Below are positions 1-13,390 of a stretch of 64,000 bases of DNA, in pieces. The DNA is taken from assembly GCA_037576215.1 (NCBI GenBank), contig JBANDB010000001.1, positions 62,001-126,000 on the forward strand, read 5' to 3'. Each line of letters begins with the position of its first letter. Position 1 is the first letter of the stretch. The notes beneath the pieces were generated by a model. That model saw only the letters and a list, made by a program, of their open reading frames with translations. It ran no database searches and was not told where the DNA came from. The stretch comes from Armillaria gallica. Its lineage: Eukaryota; Basidiomycota; Agaricomycetes; Agaricales; Physalacriaceae. The translations under genes and the position numbers were made by a program.

Positions 1-2779
1 GATATTGCATCAGAACATCTCGACTGAGCTGCTGCGGCTGACCGATCAAAGAGTAAGTTATCTAATATTCTTCGCTTCAGCGTAGTATCTCCAGTAAATG
101 ACCGGCTGCGTACTCGTCCAGCGTTAGTCATTGACGAGGCATCGACAGATACCATTGAGCGACCACCGAAGTTTCCGAAACGGCATGGACGATAACCACT
201 GGAAGATGGCAGCACCAGTAGACGCCAGGTAAAATTTCATATCGGCATTGAGAGTAGATCATAACACGTTATCAAGCACCAAGAATTTTGAACCAGCGGG
301 GGATGAGAGAAAGTGCCAACTTCCCTATTGGGATACTTCGGCTTGACGTGACCTGTGGCCACGTGGGTCACCGTTTGGCCTACAGTGACTACTCCTCATA
401 ACTCTGTAACGCCCGTGAAGGATACTCTTATGGAATTCGGACAGCCTACTTCATGTTGGGAATAGACGTCAGCAGGGGAAATGGACGTGGTGGTAGTGGC
501 TCGAACGCTCGTGAACTTCGTAGCTAACACGGGTCCCGGGGATGGTCGCTCAAGTTACGATAATGATCAATACGAAAATCAAAATAAGGTAAAACAACGT
601 AGCCGTCGGCCCAGTGGCTTTAAAACCATATCCTCAACACTTCAGAAGGAAAGGAAAATGCTGTCTTTTTAGACGTCTCGTTTGCCCATATAATTCAGTA
701 AGAAATTGTCATGACGATTGATTATTCGAATTGTTCTATCGAGACTCGACCCAACCGAGTTCACACTAAAGTATAAAGAAGAAAGGAGGCAGCTGGGGTT
801 CCGAACGTTTGGATGCAATCTCAAGCACAGAAACACCCATTATTTTTCTGAGACTCTTAAACGTGCTTTCACTGTACAACCTACCCCTGTATTGCCTACA
901 TGACAACAACCAGTAGAATGGGAGAAAAGCCAGCACGATGTAGAGTATTTTTGAGTTTTTCTATGTATACTAAGTATTAGTATTTTTCGAGTTGATGGCC
1001 TCTTGGCTCCATCCTCAGAAATTCAGTGATCACTGACAGATCCTACAGACTCCATTAAATTTCCGGATGGTGAATCTAAGAGGGTCAATAAGAACACAGT
1101 GCCAGTGTTTCATAGATGCCGCAGGAGCTATAGATGCATTCAAATTTTCTCACATCATATTTATTTAGCCATTTTTTCTAGATAATACGAACAGACGGTA
1201 ACTTGCCCAATCTTCCACCGGGTCCACAAAGCGTCAAATCTCGAGACTCAAGGAGTCCATCCGTGGCTGGTTCAGGACGAGTTGCGCCATCCTGTTAGGC
1301 CCGCAACTGTGAACGGGCACCATCACGTTGTAGAGAGTTGAGACAGGGCCCAATGGCACATATTCGTAGAATTTTTGTGACCACGGGCCTTAGGGTTTGA
1401 AATTTGACATCAGAGAACCATATTCTCTGGAAAATCGTTACTGTAAATATCACTTTACAGCTGCTTCCATACAGCTTGACAGTAACACATTTTGCGCGAG
1501 AGAAAAGACTTATTTAGATTATGAAAACCGTCATAAACCATGCTTAGGGACTTGATGACGCGTTCGTGGCTGTTTCATGGTTATTTCGGCCATCTTGAGG
1601 CCTTCCCATGCGCTTGGAGTCCTAAAACCACGGTTTATGACGAAGTCGGAACTTTGTTTCATCATCCACGATAACACCCCTCACGTACGAAAGAACTCTC
1701 GGAACTTCGGATCGTACATGACGTCCAGCCCTGCCTGGAGTCTCCCATCACCGTTCAACCTTCGCATGTCGACCCGCGTTCGGGATTTCCCTGGCCGCCC
1801 AGACAGCAGAATCTTCTGTACAGCCGAATGAATTTATTCTGGTTTACCGCCGGATACACTGGGTTCCCACGCCGACTTACCTGCCACGCTGTGCCATTGC
1901 CGTTTCGGGATCGATAGCGTATTTCATTTCTTTTGGCTTTGCCTTGAGTCTCAGAAATTTCATACTCTTTGTAGCTTTGTGTTTAAGTACTATGGGCCAT
2001 ACTGAGCTCACCAAAATTTGAAAAATATGCATCTCTCGAGTTGTGAATGAAACAATGTTTTCTATACGTGCTTTGTCAGCGAACTTACCTGCCACTTACC
2101 TGCCATTCCCTTCGTTTTCGTCTTTGCACCTATTCCTCATGGCTCATTTGCTCCTAATACTATTCTATGATATATCGTACATATATACTGTAGGATTCAC
2201 AATTTTTTGACCTGTTTTCGAGCACGTACAATGAATATTTTGTACCTACTTTTCTCCCTTTTTTTGGTTTTTCTTTCTTATGTCTCTCGATACTCTTTTC
2301 GAGGGCACAAGCTATTTGCATGATATGCATACATTGGAACACAACTTACGGGTGCTGTATTCTCAGCAGTTTGGTATAATTTGTATGCTCGACGTTCATT
2401 TCAAGCCCTTAAGATCATGAGAAATTGATACAATCTCAGGTGCGCGCAGCGCGGAAAAATAACACGGAACGGATACATCTACAAAATAGTGATAGCTTTA
2501 GCACACTAATGAATGGGCGAGAGTTTTCCGGATTTTTCTTTTCTCTTTCTTTTTTCTTCCAAATTCGGGTGGAAACACCCAGTGTAATGGGCGGAAAACT
2601 ATTTATTCTAGAGTACCTCTGCTAAGGTTGATGATTATAGAGACACCCAAACCAGCTTGCTGCCACGGAGCGTTGTGATTAGATGTCGTAAAAGAAATGT
2701 ATTAGTATCAATAGTAGGGTATGGTATATTTGATTCCATAGATTATCAGATAAAATCGACAGCAAGGATTCCACCGTCG
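1..2779. other. Left-end region without a recognised gene
   Basis: Only short open frames occur and none resembles a family I know. The stretch holds one copy of a dispersed repeat (1543-1685, paired with 8494-8637) and three copies of a 12-base motif near 1875-2105 that reads as a splice donor on the minus strand. No intact gene can be supported. Confidence 0.5.
1543..1685 (+). repeat. Dispersed direct repeat, copy A
   Basis: This stretch of about 143 bp aligns along its whole length with 8494-8637. Shared blocks include TATTTCGGC, CACGGTTT and CATCATCCACGA. The copies differ by many substitutions and a few small indels, so the duplication is old. On the minus strand both copies can be read as a similar short peptide (MAEITMKQPR here, TAEIAINQPR in the other), so it may be a fragment of a decayed gene or transposon. 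Confidence 0.6.
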
Positions 2780-4179
2780 TTACACGATGATCTTCGAAGG
2801 CCGGACTTCTTCACCAGCCAACATCCTCGCTGCCTTTCCATCTCGATTCTTGTAGAACACAATATCACCATCATCCTCAATGAAACAACACTGTGTGAAC
2901 GTGCGATAGAGTGCACGAAAAGTGTTCTACGACAGTTTTAGCAAAGACTCTGCGATAAAAAGAATAGATGCTCACGGTAGTATCGTAATTATAAGCATTC
3001 CCCAGCAGTGGCCGAATAATATTCGTGACTTCTGGCTGGTTGTAAAACGGTATTGAAGAGAAAAGATGATGCGCGACCTGCGAACAATGTTTAGGAATAG
3101 AAAAGGTGTTGCGACGGAGTCAAACATACGTGATCATGGCTGACATTATGCAAAAACACCCTCCCCACCCATCCGAGAAGCGGTCTATCGACGGTAGCCA
3201 GTGCCCCGCGTACAAAGCTCCATGTGCGAGAACGATAATGCGGCATTGTTGGATCGGAGTGGTGGAGGTAAGTGAGCATGACGATCCAATGATTGGCGAG
3301 GATATATGGAACGCCATATACCCGCCCTACATGGGCCAAGCTGGTCTGGCTAGCCCACCAAAAGAGGAGAGTAAGGACAACACATAGTCCGACGTTGGAA
3401 GTGATGATTTGTCGGCGGTGATATGGTTTGAAGTGAACCGAAGACGGTGAAAAATGCTGCACGCGGCGTCAGAACGATTAAAAAAGAATTAATACTGGAC
3501 TAACATTTGTTCCCTGCGGATATCGTGGGTTTCCCATGGCGTCGGTCAGAAGATATATTTGCCATCCAATGGCCTGCATGATGAGCATGCGTGAGAGGAT
3601 GTACAGCGGCGCGTCTTCAAACACGTCGTGCGGGTCCAAGCCTTTCCGGCGACCAGGAAGCCCTTCCTCGTCACCTAGCAGACCAAGCCGCTCGTCCTCC
3701 CTTTCATCCCAAAGGCCGTACTCCGAGCGTGTTCGCGGGACGTAGTTCTCGTCTCGTTCAACGCTCATGGTGGCCTTGTGGTGCTTCCGATGTGTCTCCC
3801 TCCATGCGTAGTAAGGTGCTAATATGGCTGTATGAAGGACATAGCCAATGATGTGGTTCACCCACGCGTACTGTGATATGGTACCGTGTCCTGCTTCGTG
3901 TGCAAGACACCACCAGCCAGCGAGCACAATTCCTTGGCACCACCAGTATGCTACCCAGAGGGGGAAACGGAGGACAGCAGGAGCAAGAGGGATATATGGT
4001 GTCAAGCAATATAGAGCGTATGCACAGAAGACGTCCTGCAAGACGTAGGCCAATCCTTTTGTCGTCGATTTTCGGAAGAGGTGAAGGGGGACAGCAGCAT
4101 GAAGTTCTGCTATGGTTATCGTAGGTGGGACAAAGGGGGTATTTGCGCGTCGAATGTATTCTGGGCTGTCAGAAAACAT
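2780..4179 (-). CDS. Delta-12-type fatty acid desaturase (FAD2-like), desaturase 1
   Basis: Integral ER-membrane di-iron desaturase, expected to introduce a double (or triple) bond into an acyl chain. Four exons (4179-3505, 3456-3130, 3077-2976, 2926-2780) are joined over introns of 48, 52 and 49 bp with GT..AG ends and give one open frame of 416 aa, the usual FAD2 length. The three histidine boxes are present: HEAGHG, HRKHH, and HVAHH completed across the third exon junction. The chain between boxes carries MSVERDENYVPRTR and the hydrophobic membrane spans expected. The C-terminus ends in IEDDGDIVFYKNRDGKAAR and a short tail. I chose the Met at 4179 because it opens MFSDSPEYIRRANTPFVPP just ahead of the conserved TIAELHAAVP; an in-frame Met upstream at 4341 would add 54 residues of unfamiliar sequence. 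Desaturase 2 lies 6.8 kb away, divergently oriented. Regiochemistry and acetylenase activity cannot be read from sequence alone. Confidence 0.9.
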
Positions 4180-7100
4180 ATTGAGCGAAGAAGACAGAGG
4201 GGGGAGTCCATATTTGCCGCAGTATTTAAATCCATTAACGGATGGTGGTGGTCGGAAGCCAAGCGATGAAAGTGATCGTACTCCAGATGGATAGTTCCCC
4301 AAAAGGCAGTCCGCGCGCCACGGAAGACCCCGGACACACATAGCTAGACACGGCTGTGCTTTTTCCCATCGTTGTGCTCAATCTCAGACTGTGTGTAGAT
4401 CTCCAAGATGCCGTATTATGCTTATTCACGTCAATTCGGCCCTGTGATAATCCGGCTTGTCTCTCCCGTACGTTTGAGTAACTGACTATCTTTTTTTTAA
4501 CTTGATGTTTATTCAACAAGTGATGCGGCTTACTCATATCCTGTGCTCGATTCATAAGTACTCTTCACCCCATCAGCATTTCCCAGTGGCGGTGGCGGTC
4601 TACACGCCTACGCGAGTCACCGTCAACGAAACGTCTTATAATTCAATCAGCGCTGACGTAGCACTACTTACATGGGCACAACATGTATATTGTTCTGCGC
4701 AAAGGATTCAACTTGGCGAGCGAGCGAAGAGAAGTCTCATTCATGCTCTGAGAGGGGACTCGCTTCAGAGGCATCCTCGTAAATGAAAAGGGAATATAGA
4801 TGATCGGATATGTGGTGTTTGATCACTATAGCACTCCCGCGGCGCTACCCGTAGCCAGTCCTCGCGGGTCACTAAGACACCGCAAGCATAAAAATGGAGG
4901 GACGGGAATCAATTATTCATACATTGAAGTACGTCCTGGTACGCAGCTGCCGGAACCGTGTATATTGAGTCTCACTATTCTAATAAGTATAAGGTACGAA
5001 CATACTGATTGATTGCTCGGAGCCCGGATATCTTGTTCACCTCAGAGGAGGGCCCATCTTGGCCGTCTCCTCTCTTACACCGTATCCTCAAGCGACGGCA
5101 GATTTATCAAGCAGATTCCAATGAAATCAACTCCGGATTACCTCGCTAGGATTCTGGTATCATTTCCCTCGAACAGTAGAAGGCGCCTGCCTAGGGTGTT
5201 GATTGTTTATTGGCTATGCTATGGCGATACTACAGATACTACTGCGCTTCGAGCCAGTCAGGAGACCGTCTAGATCAGAATAGGTATTCTTCCTTTCGCT
5301 TTTAGGGTTACGGAGGACCCCGTTCGACTCTGGTCCCTCGAGAAAATAGAATCAGGCGAAGCTTGACTACCATTGAATACTGAAGAACTGTGATTGGAGC
5401 GCCATTCGCCGACCAAATTGAACTTCTGCGCAGGATTGTCTGGGCTCGGGGTTCAAGGCTAGAGAGTATAAGAAAAGCAACAACTTTGCCTTGAGGCCAA
5501 CAAAGAAGCATTCCAAACGTGGATTGCGTCGAATGATCACTGTGTAAATTAGGGGCACAAAATCACGGCTTCGTCCATATCGCTGCTTCTGACCGCTGAT
5601 CACCTCGTTCTCGAAGGATGATATCCGCACCGGAATTCAATACTACTCGCTTGTTCTCCTACCTTAGTATATTTGAATAAGGTATAAGCGTTTCGACACT
5701 GAGCTACTATGAGCGATACTGTCCTTTTAATGCTTGAAATATGAATAGAATATGGACCAACTGTCAAGGGTGTTGCAGCTCCCGGCATCCACTAAGATGG
5801 ATAATTTTCACTAATTCGTGCCATTGCCTACTTTTGGGGCTAGTTTGCAAAATAAGCTTTTTCATACAATCAATATTCGTAAACGTTGTGCTGACGACTT
5901 ACTACAGACACATGTCCGCAGCCCCCATGCCACGAATCATTCATGAGTGGTGATTGTAGGACGAACCTTGTCATTTTAAGTTTCAAGCGGCTCTCACTGC
6001 CATTCTTACGCATGCGGAACCCAAATGAGCCATATGGATGCGAGACTTATCAGAAATTTGAACAGGAATCTTTCAACATCGACTCACTTGATGTTGCGTC
6101 TCTGTTCTTGTAAAGACAACATGGCCGCAAACTCTACCCCCGGTCACCGATCGATCATGATCAGAGGGGAAATGGAGGCCTGTCTGCGAGTTATCGTGGG
6201 GAGCTCCTAGCGGACCGCGACGAATTGTGCTTCAGACACTCATCTGATACCTATCCCATAAATCAGAAAGCTGTAGAATACAATATAATAATAACTACCT
6301 GAAGTTCACAGAAGTGTTCGTTCGAACGTGTCCGAAAACGGAATGAGACACGGTCGGACTCGATATCTAATTATTCACATGCGACGCATCTATGCAGCAT
6401 CGTAACATCAGCAGGAAGACAATTCACACAGCCCGTCGACCCTTTCGAAGTATCATTTGTTGCTCGCTCTCGTAGCGAGCGGAAAAGAGTGGCATTTGAT
6501 CGAGTAGTGATCATATCGATCATGATCAGAGCCACTAGACAGCGCCAGGAACCACTCCAGCAGTTCCGTTCGCGTGCAGAATAACGTGATCGTGCTGGAA
6601 CATAGAATATCGTCGCATAACACGAAGGGAAGAACATGAAGACCATCGGGTGAGGTGAGCATTCTTAGCTGGATCAATCCGAGACCACCGTGATATGAAA
6701 GTCATCAGATTGACGTACCGCGCGGAGCATCGTGATTGTAATCCCAAAATCAGAGTGATTATTTAGTAAAATGATACGGATGACATACCGCCATGTCGTT
6801 CATGCAGTCGCCCTGTGAAACCAATGTCCAAGGCAAGTTAGCTTTTAGCATGGCAGGTGTTCTTCTCGACGATCAGAAGAGACAAGAAGAAAACGAAGGG
6901 TGGAAATTAATACCGCGATGACGCCTGCCTGTATCCACGTGCCACCAAAATCTTTGAATCATTGTCAACATGACGCAGACCCCCGACAGTGATAAGAATC
7001 ACTTTAAGCGGCCCCGATAGCGCCCGACGATATCATCCGTCAAGGCTTCACAGTGATTTCACACGAGGTCTCTAGGCTCCGGCACGATCTTCGTGAATCA

Positions 7101-7612
7101 GAATTCTGTCCGTCGCGGGAGACTCAACCCTTAGGATTGACTATGCATATCAAGAGTCAAGACCTCGAGAAGACCTCAGCTGACACGGACAGTGTGCACG
7201 ATACAATGTCAGAAGAGGACCCCTGGCCAGAAGCAATTTCAAAGCTAGAATACCAGGTTTGACGGCGGAGTAGTTCCTCCTTTAAGCTTAGCGCTATAGA
7301 AAGGACTGAAAGGTTGATTTGTGGGTGCAATAGGAGACTCCGGGGAAGGAGTATTGAATGAGCGATCTATAGTTGGATGCTTTTGCGATCGGAATTTTCG
7401 CGGATAAGGAGACGAGGGAATGCGAAATTTAAACCATGTAATCATGGTATGAACACGACCTATCCAGGCTCAAATCAACACATGATGATACAACGTCAAG
7501 GCTGGAAGAGATCAAACGACCATTATTCACGGAACGAGAGTGTAGATCAAAATGACTACCGCGTACCATCTCAAGTGGAATCACGGTTCGTGGAGCAAAC
7601 CGATGATGGAAG
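4180..7612. other. Long spacer without a supported gene
   Basis: This is the space upstream of desaturase 1, so its promoter lies at the left end. Short open frames occur in all phases, but none shows a domain or a consistent exon pattern. A 16-base GATC-rich motif (ATCGATCATGATCAGA) occurs twice, near 6151 and 6513. I see nothing else worth naming. Confidence 0.45.
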
Positions 7613-8110
7613 CTAGCAGAACAGCGCTCCAAGAAATTTACAGGCCTTCGCCACGGTGTTTTCGGGCTGCAAACGGGCTTGGAACATGAGGATTGATGGT
7701 AAATATGGAGGAAAGGCTCTACCACCTTGCATATGTGCCAAGATATCAGATAAGGCTTTCCCATGAGAGAAATTTATCCGAGAAGGATTTCCGTAGAAAA
7801 TGCGCTCGCTGGCCTTTAATATGTATGACACCACCACCCTAAAACTGAAGGAAGGGATACCGGGGGCCGAAATATCAGAGTCTGCCACAAAGTCCGAGGA
7901 GATCTCAGTGGAACATGAGTTTCGAGGAAATTCTAGTATGAATGGCGCCTGGTATGTGCGATGAATGACCTCGCCTGTTTCAGGATAGTGGTTGTAGGAA
8001 GAAAGATGCGGGCGGAAACGGAATGATCGGGCCGAACCGAACCAAGTTGGACGTCCTTGATGCGTCATCATGGACTTCGTATCTTTGACTTCGACTTCCA
8101 ACAACGCCAA
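7613..8110 (-). CDS. Hypothetical open frame of 165 codons
   Basis: One uninterrupted frame of 165 codons opens with MALLEVEVKDTKSMM. I do not recognise it. It has no clear signal peptide, no long hydrophobic span and no catalytic motif I can name. It is the longest open frame in the 6.8-kb space between the two desaturases. It could be an exon of an unrecognised gene or chance. Confidence 0.22.
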   Translation of the reverse strand: MALLEVEVKDTKSMMTHQGRPTWFGSARSFRFRPHLSSYNHYPETGEVIHRTYQAPFILEFPRNSCSTEISSDFVADSDISAPGIPSFSFRVVVSYILKASERIFYGNPSRINFSHGKALSDILAHMQGGRAFPPYLPSILMFQARLQPENTVAKACKFLGALFC

Positions 8111-10981
8111 TCCCGCGTGCTGCTACATTCGAAGACATTCCGTGCGTCTCCATCTACAACTTTTTGTTTACCTGCTCCACCAATATAACTCTGCGAAGGT
8201 GCGTGTCCATCGTGACCCTTGATCTCTCTATCTTACTATTAGACGGCCAACATGGTCATGGGAGCGAAACAGGTCACCAAGTGCATTTTCCGGAATCTTG
8301 ATATCGTTTCAATGCCTCAGTATTTTTAGAAAGGTACGGGAGGATAGACTCGTAGAGACGGTAGATACTCGGGCCGGTATGTTCATTGCCATCACCTTCT
8401 GCTTACCATCTACAGTTGTTTGCACACAGATTGACAATCGCAAATGTCTGACGTGAGAGAAGAGAGTGCTTTGGACTTGATCATATACCGTGGCTTATGG
8501 ACTTGAAGACACCGTCGTGGTTGGTTTATGGCTATTTCGGCTGTCATGGATGGCCTTTCATGCCCTTGAAGTCCCTTAAACACGGTTTCTGTTGAAGTCC
8601 GAGCCTTCTCTCATCATCCACGAAAACGCCCCTGCCTGTCAAGCGATAAGCAAGCAGCTGTAATCGAAAAACTGCCCTGCGGAAGGTAGATGGAGACAGA
8701 AAAGTGCCGCGGTATTCACTTACAAGCCTTTCCGTATCGGAGCGGAACCGCAAATTGATCGCGTCAGTGATGTGGATAATTAAAGGTCTAACGAGAAGGA
8801 GAAATGGCGGTCTTTGGTCCAGTACTTCATTTTCTAGTCTGTAGCCTGCTAACTTAGCGCCTAGAGTCCCTTTTCAGATTTCGATCATACAACTCGAGTG
8901 TTTCCCTGAGCACCGAGTTTGTTCCGTGACACTCTAAGCAGTCTCCCATTTCACGGACACTCATGTGGTCGCATTCGAAGTTTTCCCGGACCTTGGACGT
9001 CATGCGGTAGGCTAAAATGACAGTAAATGTACCTGGTCGTTATATTAGGCGCCGAGCATCTCGTGAGTTGTCGTCCTTGATCACTTCAAGGTCTTGTCTC
9101 GCTCTTGTCTCGCTCGTGTCTCGCTCGAGCGCTTACAATATCTTACTCATCCTGCCACTCAAAAGGCTTTTAGGGACGTGGACCACGTTTTACATTAGTA
9201 CGAAAGATTCATGCGGGCTCATTCTCGTGCTGTTGATCGATGGCGTACGTGTCAGGCAGCGGCATGCCCTACCGTCTCTAATTGACCCGCCGTGGAACCT
9301 CTGTGGGAAACTCAACGTAAAGGTAATGCTCCACATTGATTTTAGTAGCTGCGCAAAAGGTTATCATTTCGCCTCAAACAGACTAGTGATCAACATTGTA
9401 TACGCCCCTCTCTCCACCATCACTCCTCGATTCATTCACTCTAGTGGCCCATACATCCGGAATCATGCGCAATCGCACGGAACATATCATGTTCAGAATT
9501 TCTTTGATCTACAGATCTTCGACCTCGATGGCCAATACATATCAGTGTAGAAGGCTACATTCAAACGAACAACCGCTTCCGTCACGACTTATTTGGGAGA
9601 TCATCGTTATTGATTCTTTCTTCTGGCGCCTAATTGACGGTAGCCTCCTGCCACATTGCGGATATTTGCGGCGGTGAAGGCTTGAAGGTGTTTACGTCAA
9701 GGATGCATCACGTTGATCCCCTTCAGACCAAGCAGGGACAATGTGTGCCCAGGACCTCGCGACCTCCAGGCAGTCTTTCATAGCAACGCTGTTTTAGCTG
9801 CACTAGTCCGTGAGGCTAGGGCTCGATTTTTAGTTTCGTTACTGAGGTCGAGATCGTGAACGCACGAGCATGCACGCCGTGTTTGTTCGGTGGCAGGCCG
9901 GATTCGGATATTCAAGGTGGAGTCATTCAGTGACCTTTGCTATAGATACTAGATCTTCCGAGGGAAAACTTAATATATTTACAGGGTATTGTACAACATC
10001 AGCGCCACTAATTTTCAGTCCCTGAGATAAACGTCGGGGAGGTGCGCTAGCCTTACGTCTTCTATTCAGTACTTTAGGTCATTGCACAGGCTTGGAGAGG
10101 GCCCTAAATGTCGGTCGTCTTGGGCGACCCTTGGACTCAGGAGAGTCAATGCGAATCAACCGCGCCTAGACATCGTTGTAGCGTTTTCAGGACCGCAATG
10201 AATACTTTTGGAGCCAAGAGAGTAGGTTGTTTATTCATCATTGCATTGTTCCTTCTCGCTTATAATCCATCAGAAATAATTCATTTACTGACGGCCTCGT
10301 TATAGTACGTGGCGAAAAATTAAAAGTCGGCGCCACATAAATGTACGTTGTCGATATCACTTTCGTTGTTCACCGCAGCTTCAACTTTTAACAGGTTAAG
10401 TTCTACCTCATGGTCAGAGCCGGGAGTATATGACTACCGATGATGGTCAAGACAGACTCACAGAGTGGGCAGAAATGCCCTTTCCATCGAAGGCGAAGAG
10501 TGACCGAATAGACATGCTCCACATAGCACTATACAAATATTACTGGCCTTCCGATACTGGTTCTATTCTGTGCGCCTCCACAGTGATTCCATGACGTTAG
10601 ACCGCTCACTGCAAGTCATATCAAATCATACACTACACGGCAGCAATAATTTCTTCCGAACGTTTGAAAGGTTGCGCGCGGGACTGAATTGCATTAGGGC
10701 GGGTAGCCGGTGATTTTGTGAAAATGTTCACAATAGTGTGCTATGGTCATCAGAGTGAGTAAATTTTGATAAGATAACGAAGGCCTACTAAACCGATCAG
10801 GCCGGAGACCCCAGCTACCGCTAGCTTGGAAATATTCCTCACGCCCATCAGGCTGTTCAAACTTGATCAAATTCTTTCTAATTCAACCGGAGGGTTTTGC
10901 GTGCGATCTGGCGAAGGCGATCTCACTTCCCCATATATCTCATGTCATCCCTGAATAAAAAGAGTTCATCTTCGGAACGAA
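8111..10981. other. Spacer upstream of desaturase 2
   Basis: No supported gene. It contains copy B of the dispersed repeat (8494-8637). A short tandem run of TCTCGCTC-type units near 9092-9130 lies inside a 177-codon plus-strand frame that I regard as chance. The promoter of desaturase 2 is expected in the last few hundred bases. Confidence 0.45.
8494..8637 (+). repeat. Dispersed direct repeat, copy B
   Basis: Partner of the repeat at 1543-1685, in the same orientation. The two copies bracket desaturase 1. They have diverged by scattered substitutions and small indels. Confidence 0.6.
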
Positions 10982-12466
10982 ATGAACACATTCCCTCCGT
11001 TCGACATGGTGTCTGCTACGCCAGCAACGTCAAAGCCTGAGCTTGACTCTCAGCATGTTAAGTCGAAGCTCCCGGTCTTCACTCCCCTTCCATATACCAT
11101 AGCGCAAATACGTGCTGCCATCCCATCTGAATACTTCGTTCTATCGACTTCTCGTGCCCTAACAACTCTCGCACGCGACATTTTCATGGCGACATTCTTC
11201 TTCGTCCTTGCTCTTTACATCCCCTCTATTCAGCTCTCATACCCATTCCAAGTTTATACCCCCCTTTTACGCGCCGCTGCATGGGCCGGGTATTGGTGGT
11301 TCCAAGGTCTTACGCTTACCGGAATATGGGTGCTCGGACACGAATGCGGCCATGGCGCGTTCAGTCCGTACACGTGGCTGAATGATAGCCTCGGCTTCAT
11401 TCTTCACACCTTCCTCTGGACCCCGTACTTCAGCTGGAAGATCGGCCATCATAGACATCACATGACCCATGCTAGCATGGAACGCGACGAGGTATATGTT
11501 CCCAAGACGCGTGCGACTCTAGGGATCCCTTCAAAGGAGTACGAAGAAGAGCATGGTATTGATTGGGAGGATTACTTCGGCGACACTCCCATTTGGACAC
11601 TAATGATGCTCATTCGGCAACAAGTCCTCGCATTTCCGGCGTATTTAAGTAAGTCCCCAGAATATCTTCCTTTGTATATCGCAAAACTGAGTTTACCCAT
11701 CAAGTGTTTAACGTATCGGGTCAACCAAATTATCCTCCAAACACGAATCATTTCTCGCCTTCCTCCATTCTCTTCACGCCGGCGCAGCGGAATGCCGTCA
11801 TTCTCTCCAACATTGGCATTGGCACAATGATTATCCTCCTTACCGCAGCCGTCCGTCAATGGGGATGGTGGAATGTCACTGCGCTCTACGGTATACCGTG
11901 GTTCGAAGTTAGTCATTGGTGTACGTGCCTGTTCTCCAAACCTCTATGCGTAGCTGTTAATTCTCTCCATTAGTTGTCATGATAACTTACCTCCATCACA
12001 CCGACCCCACCCTACCACACTACCGCGCCTCGAAGTGGACTTTTGCTCGTGGTGCAGCAGCGACTGTCGATCGACCCTTCCTTGGGTGGATGGGAAGATG
12101 GTTCCTACACGATGTCGCGCACTATCATGTCATACATCACGTCCGTGTCCTTCTGCTGTCTATTTCTATCCCTCCTAACACCTCTGACATTGATAGTTCT
12201 TCCCAAAAATGCCCTTTTACCATGCACCGGCGGCTACACAACACCTCAAAGCATTCTTAGGACCGCACTATCGCTGGTCAGACGAGCCCGTATTTCAGGC
12301 ACTTTGGAGGAGTTATAACCAATGTCAGTTCGTTGAAGATGAAGGTACGCCGTAAACCGGAGCCGATTTCTCAACGATTCTGATTGTTCCCTTCCAAATA
12401 GGTGACGTTCTTTTTTATAGAGGTAAAGACGGACGTGCTGCTGTCAGGGCCGAGCACGAAATATAG
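10982..12466 (+). CDS. Delta-12-type fatty acid desaturase (FAD2-like), desaturase 2
   Basis: Second membrane-bound acyl desaturase of the FAD2 family. Five exons (10982-11648, 11705-11920, 11974-12140, 12197-12344, 12402-12466) are joined by introns of 56, 53, 56 and 57 bp and read through as 420 aa with a TAG stop. Histidine boxes are HECGHG, HHRHH and HVIHH; the third ends exon 3 and continues into FFPKMPFYHAPAATQHL after the intron. The intron in front of FFPKMPFYH sits at the same place as no intron of desaturase 1, so the two genes differ in structure as well as sequence. Box 3 has Ile where desaturase 1 has Ala (HVAHH). The N-terminus carries a Pro/Ser-rich cytosolic stretch, then PLPYTIAQIRAAIP, the usual start of the conserved core. 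The start codon is the first Met after a purine-rich stretch. Substrate and product (desaturase or acetylenase) are unknown. Confidence 0.9.
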
Positions 12467-13390
12467 GCTGAGGCAACTATGTCCCGCCAAGTTGCTCTCT
12501 CCAATGTTAATTCGGACGCCCTAATAGAATGGATCGAAGAACACTCAACGGGGCTTTAGTTGGAGCAACACCAGACACGCCGGAAGCTAGAATGTGATAG
12601 ATTATGATAACTTTACCTACGTCACGATTCAGGAATAGAAGACCACAGCTCGAGTTTGATACCCTACCATTATTCTACTACAATCTCCCGATACTTCCTG
12701 GGCTTTCCATGCATTCCAGCACATGTCTAAGCAAGTCATTTCCTAGTCGAATTTTCAAGATGACTTGACTAGGTCAAAAGCGCGGCATATGAATTACTAT
12801 CAGAGCCCCAGGCCTTGCTTGAGCACGCAAAAACTACGGCAGTGACGAGAACAAATCCCGTCAAACGTGAGAAAGCGCCCATGCTATATTCAGTTTACTG
12901 GCGAAGAACGAGGGCGTTTGGCGTTTGCGACTGCGAGCGAAAGTCCGTAGTATTCGCAGAAAATCCAGTTCCACGAGCACAAATACATGCCATCAGTGCT
13001 TTGCTTTCGATTGGTTAGCAATAATAGGCACATCTGATACAGTACACAAGTAGCTAGTCTAAAGTAGTCTAAAGTCTGCGAGCGCCAGTCGCTCCGAGGA
13101 CTTGCATTATAACGGCGTTAAGGCAAAGACCTTGAGTCTCTGAAAACAAGGAAGAAGTTAATCTGCTACCAGCCGAACAGTCTACCAGAGTGATGCAATA
13201 ACGCCGAAGGCTCTCAGCTCCTTCATGTACATCACAACGTCTGAAGGCATTTCTTCGCCGTTCCTGATACCCAGGGTAACCGATTTTAGCAACTTGGCAT
13301 CAGTCGAAGCCGTTACTCTCGAATGCAACATGGCGATCAGCGCGTCCGACCAATCGCTATGCTCTGGTGCCCAGATGAACTCCAGGGATG
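12467..13390. other. Spacer downstream of desaturase 2
   Basis: About 0.9 kb with only short open frames (for example 12815-13018 plus and 13225-13419 plus) that show no recognisable family. It contains the 3' flank of desaturase 2 and the 3' flank of the F-box remnant on the other strand. Confidence 0.4.

Noticed and set aside
9017..9550. Plus-strand frame of 177 codons.
   Set aside because: It runs through a short tandem TCTCGCTC repeat, shows no domain and has no supporting exon pattern.
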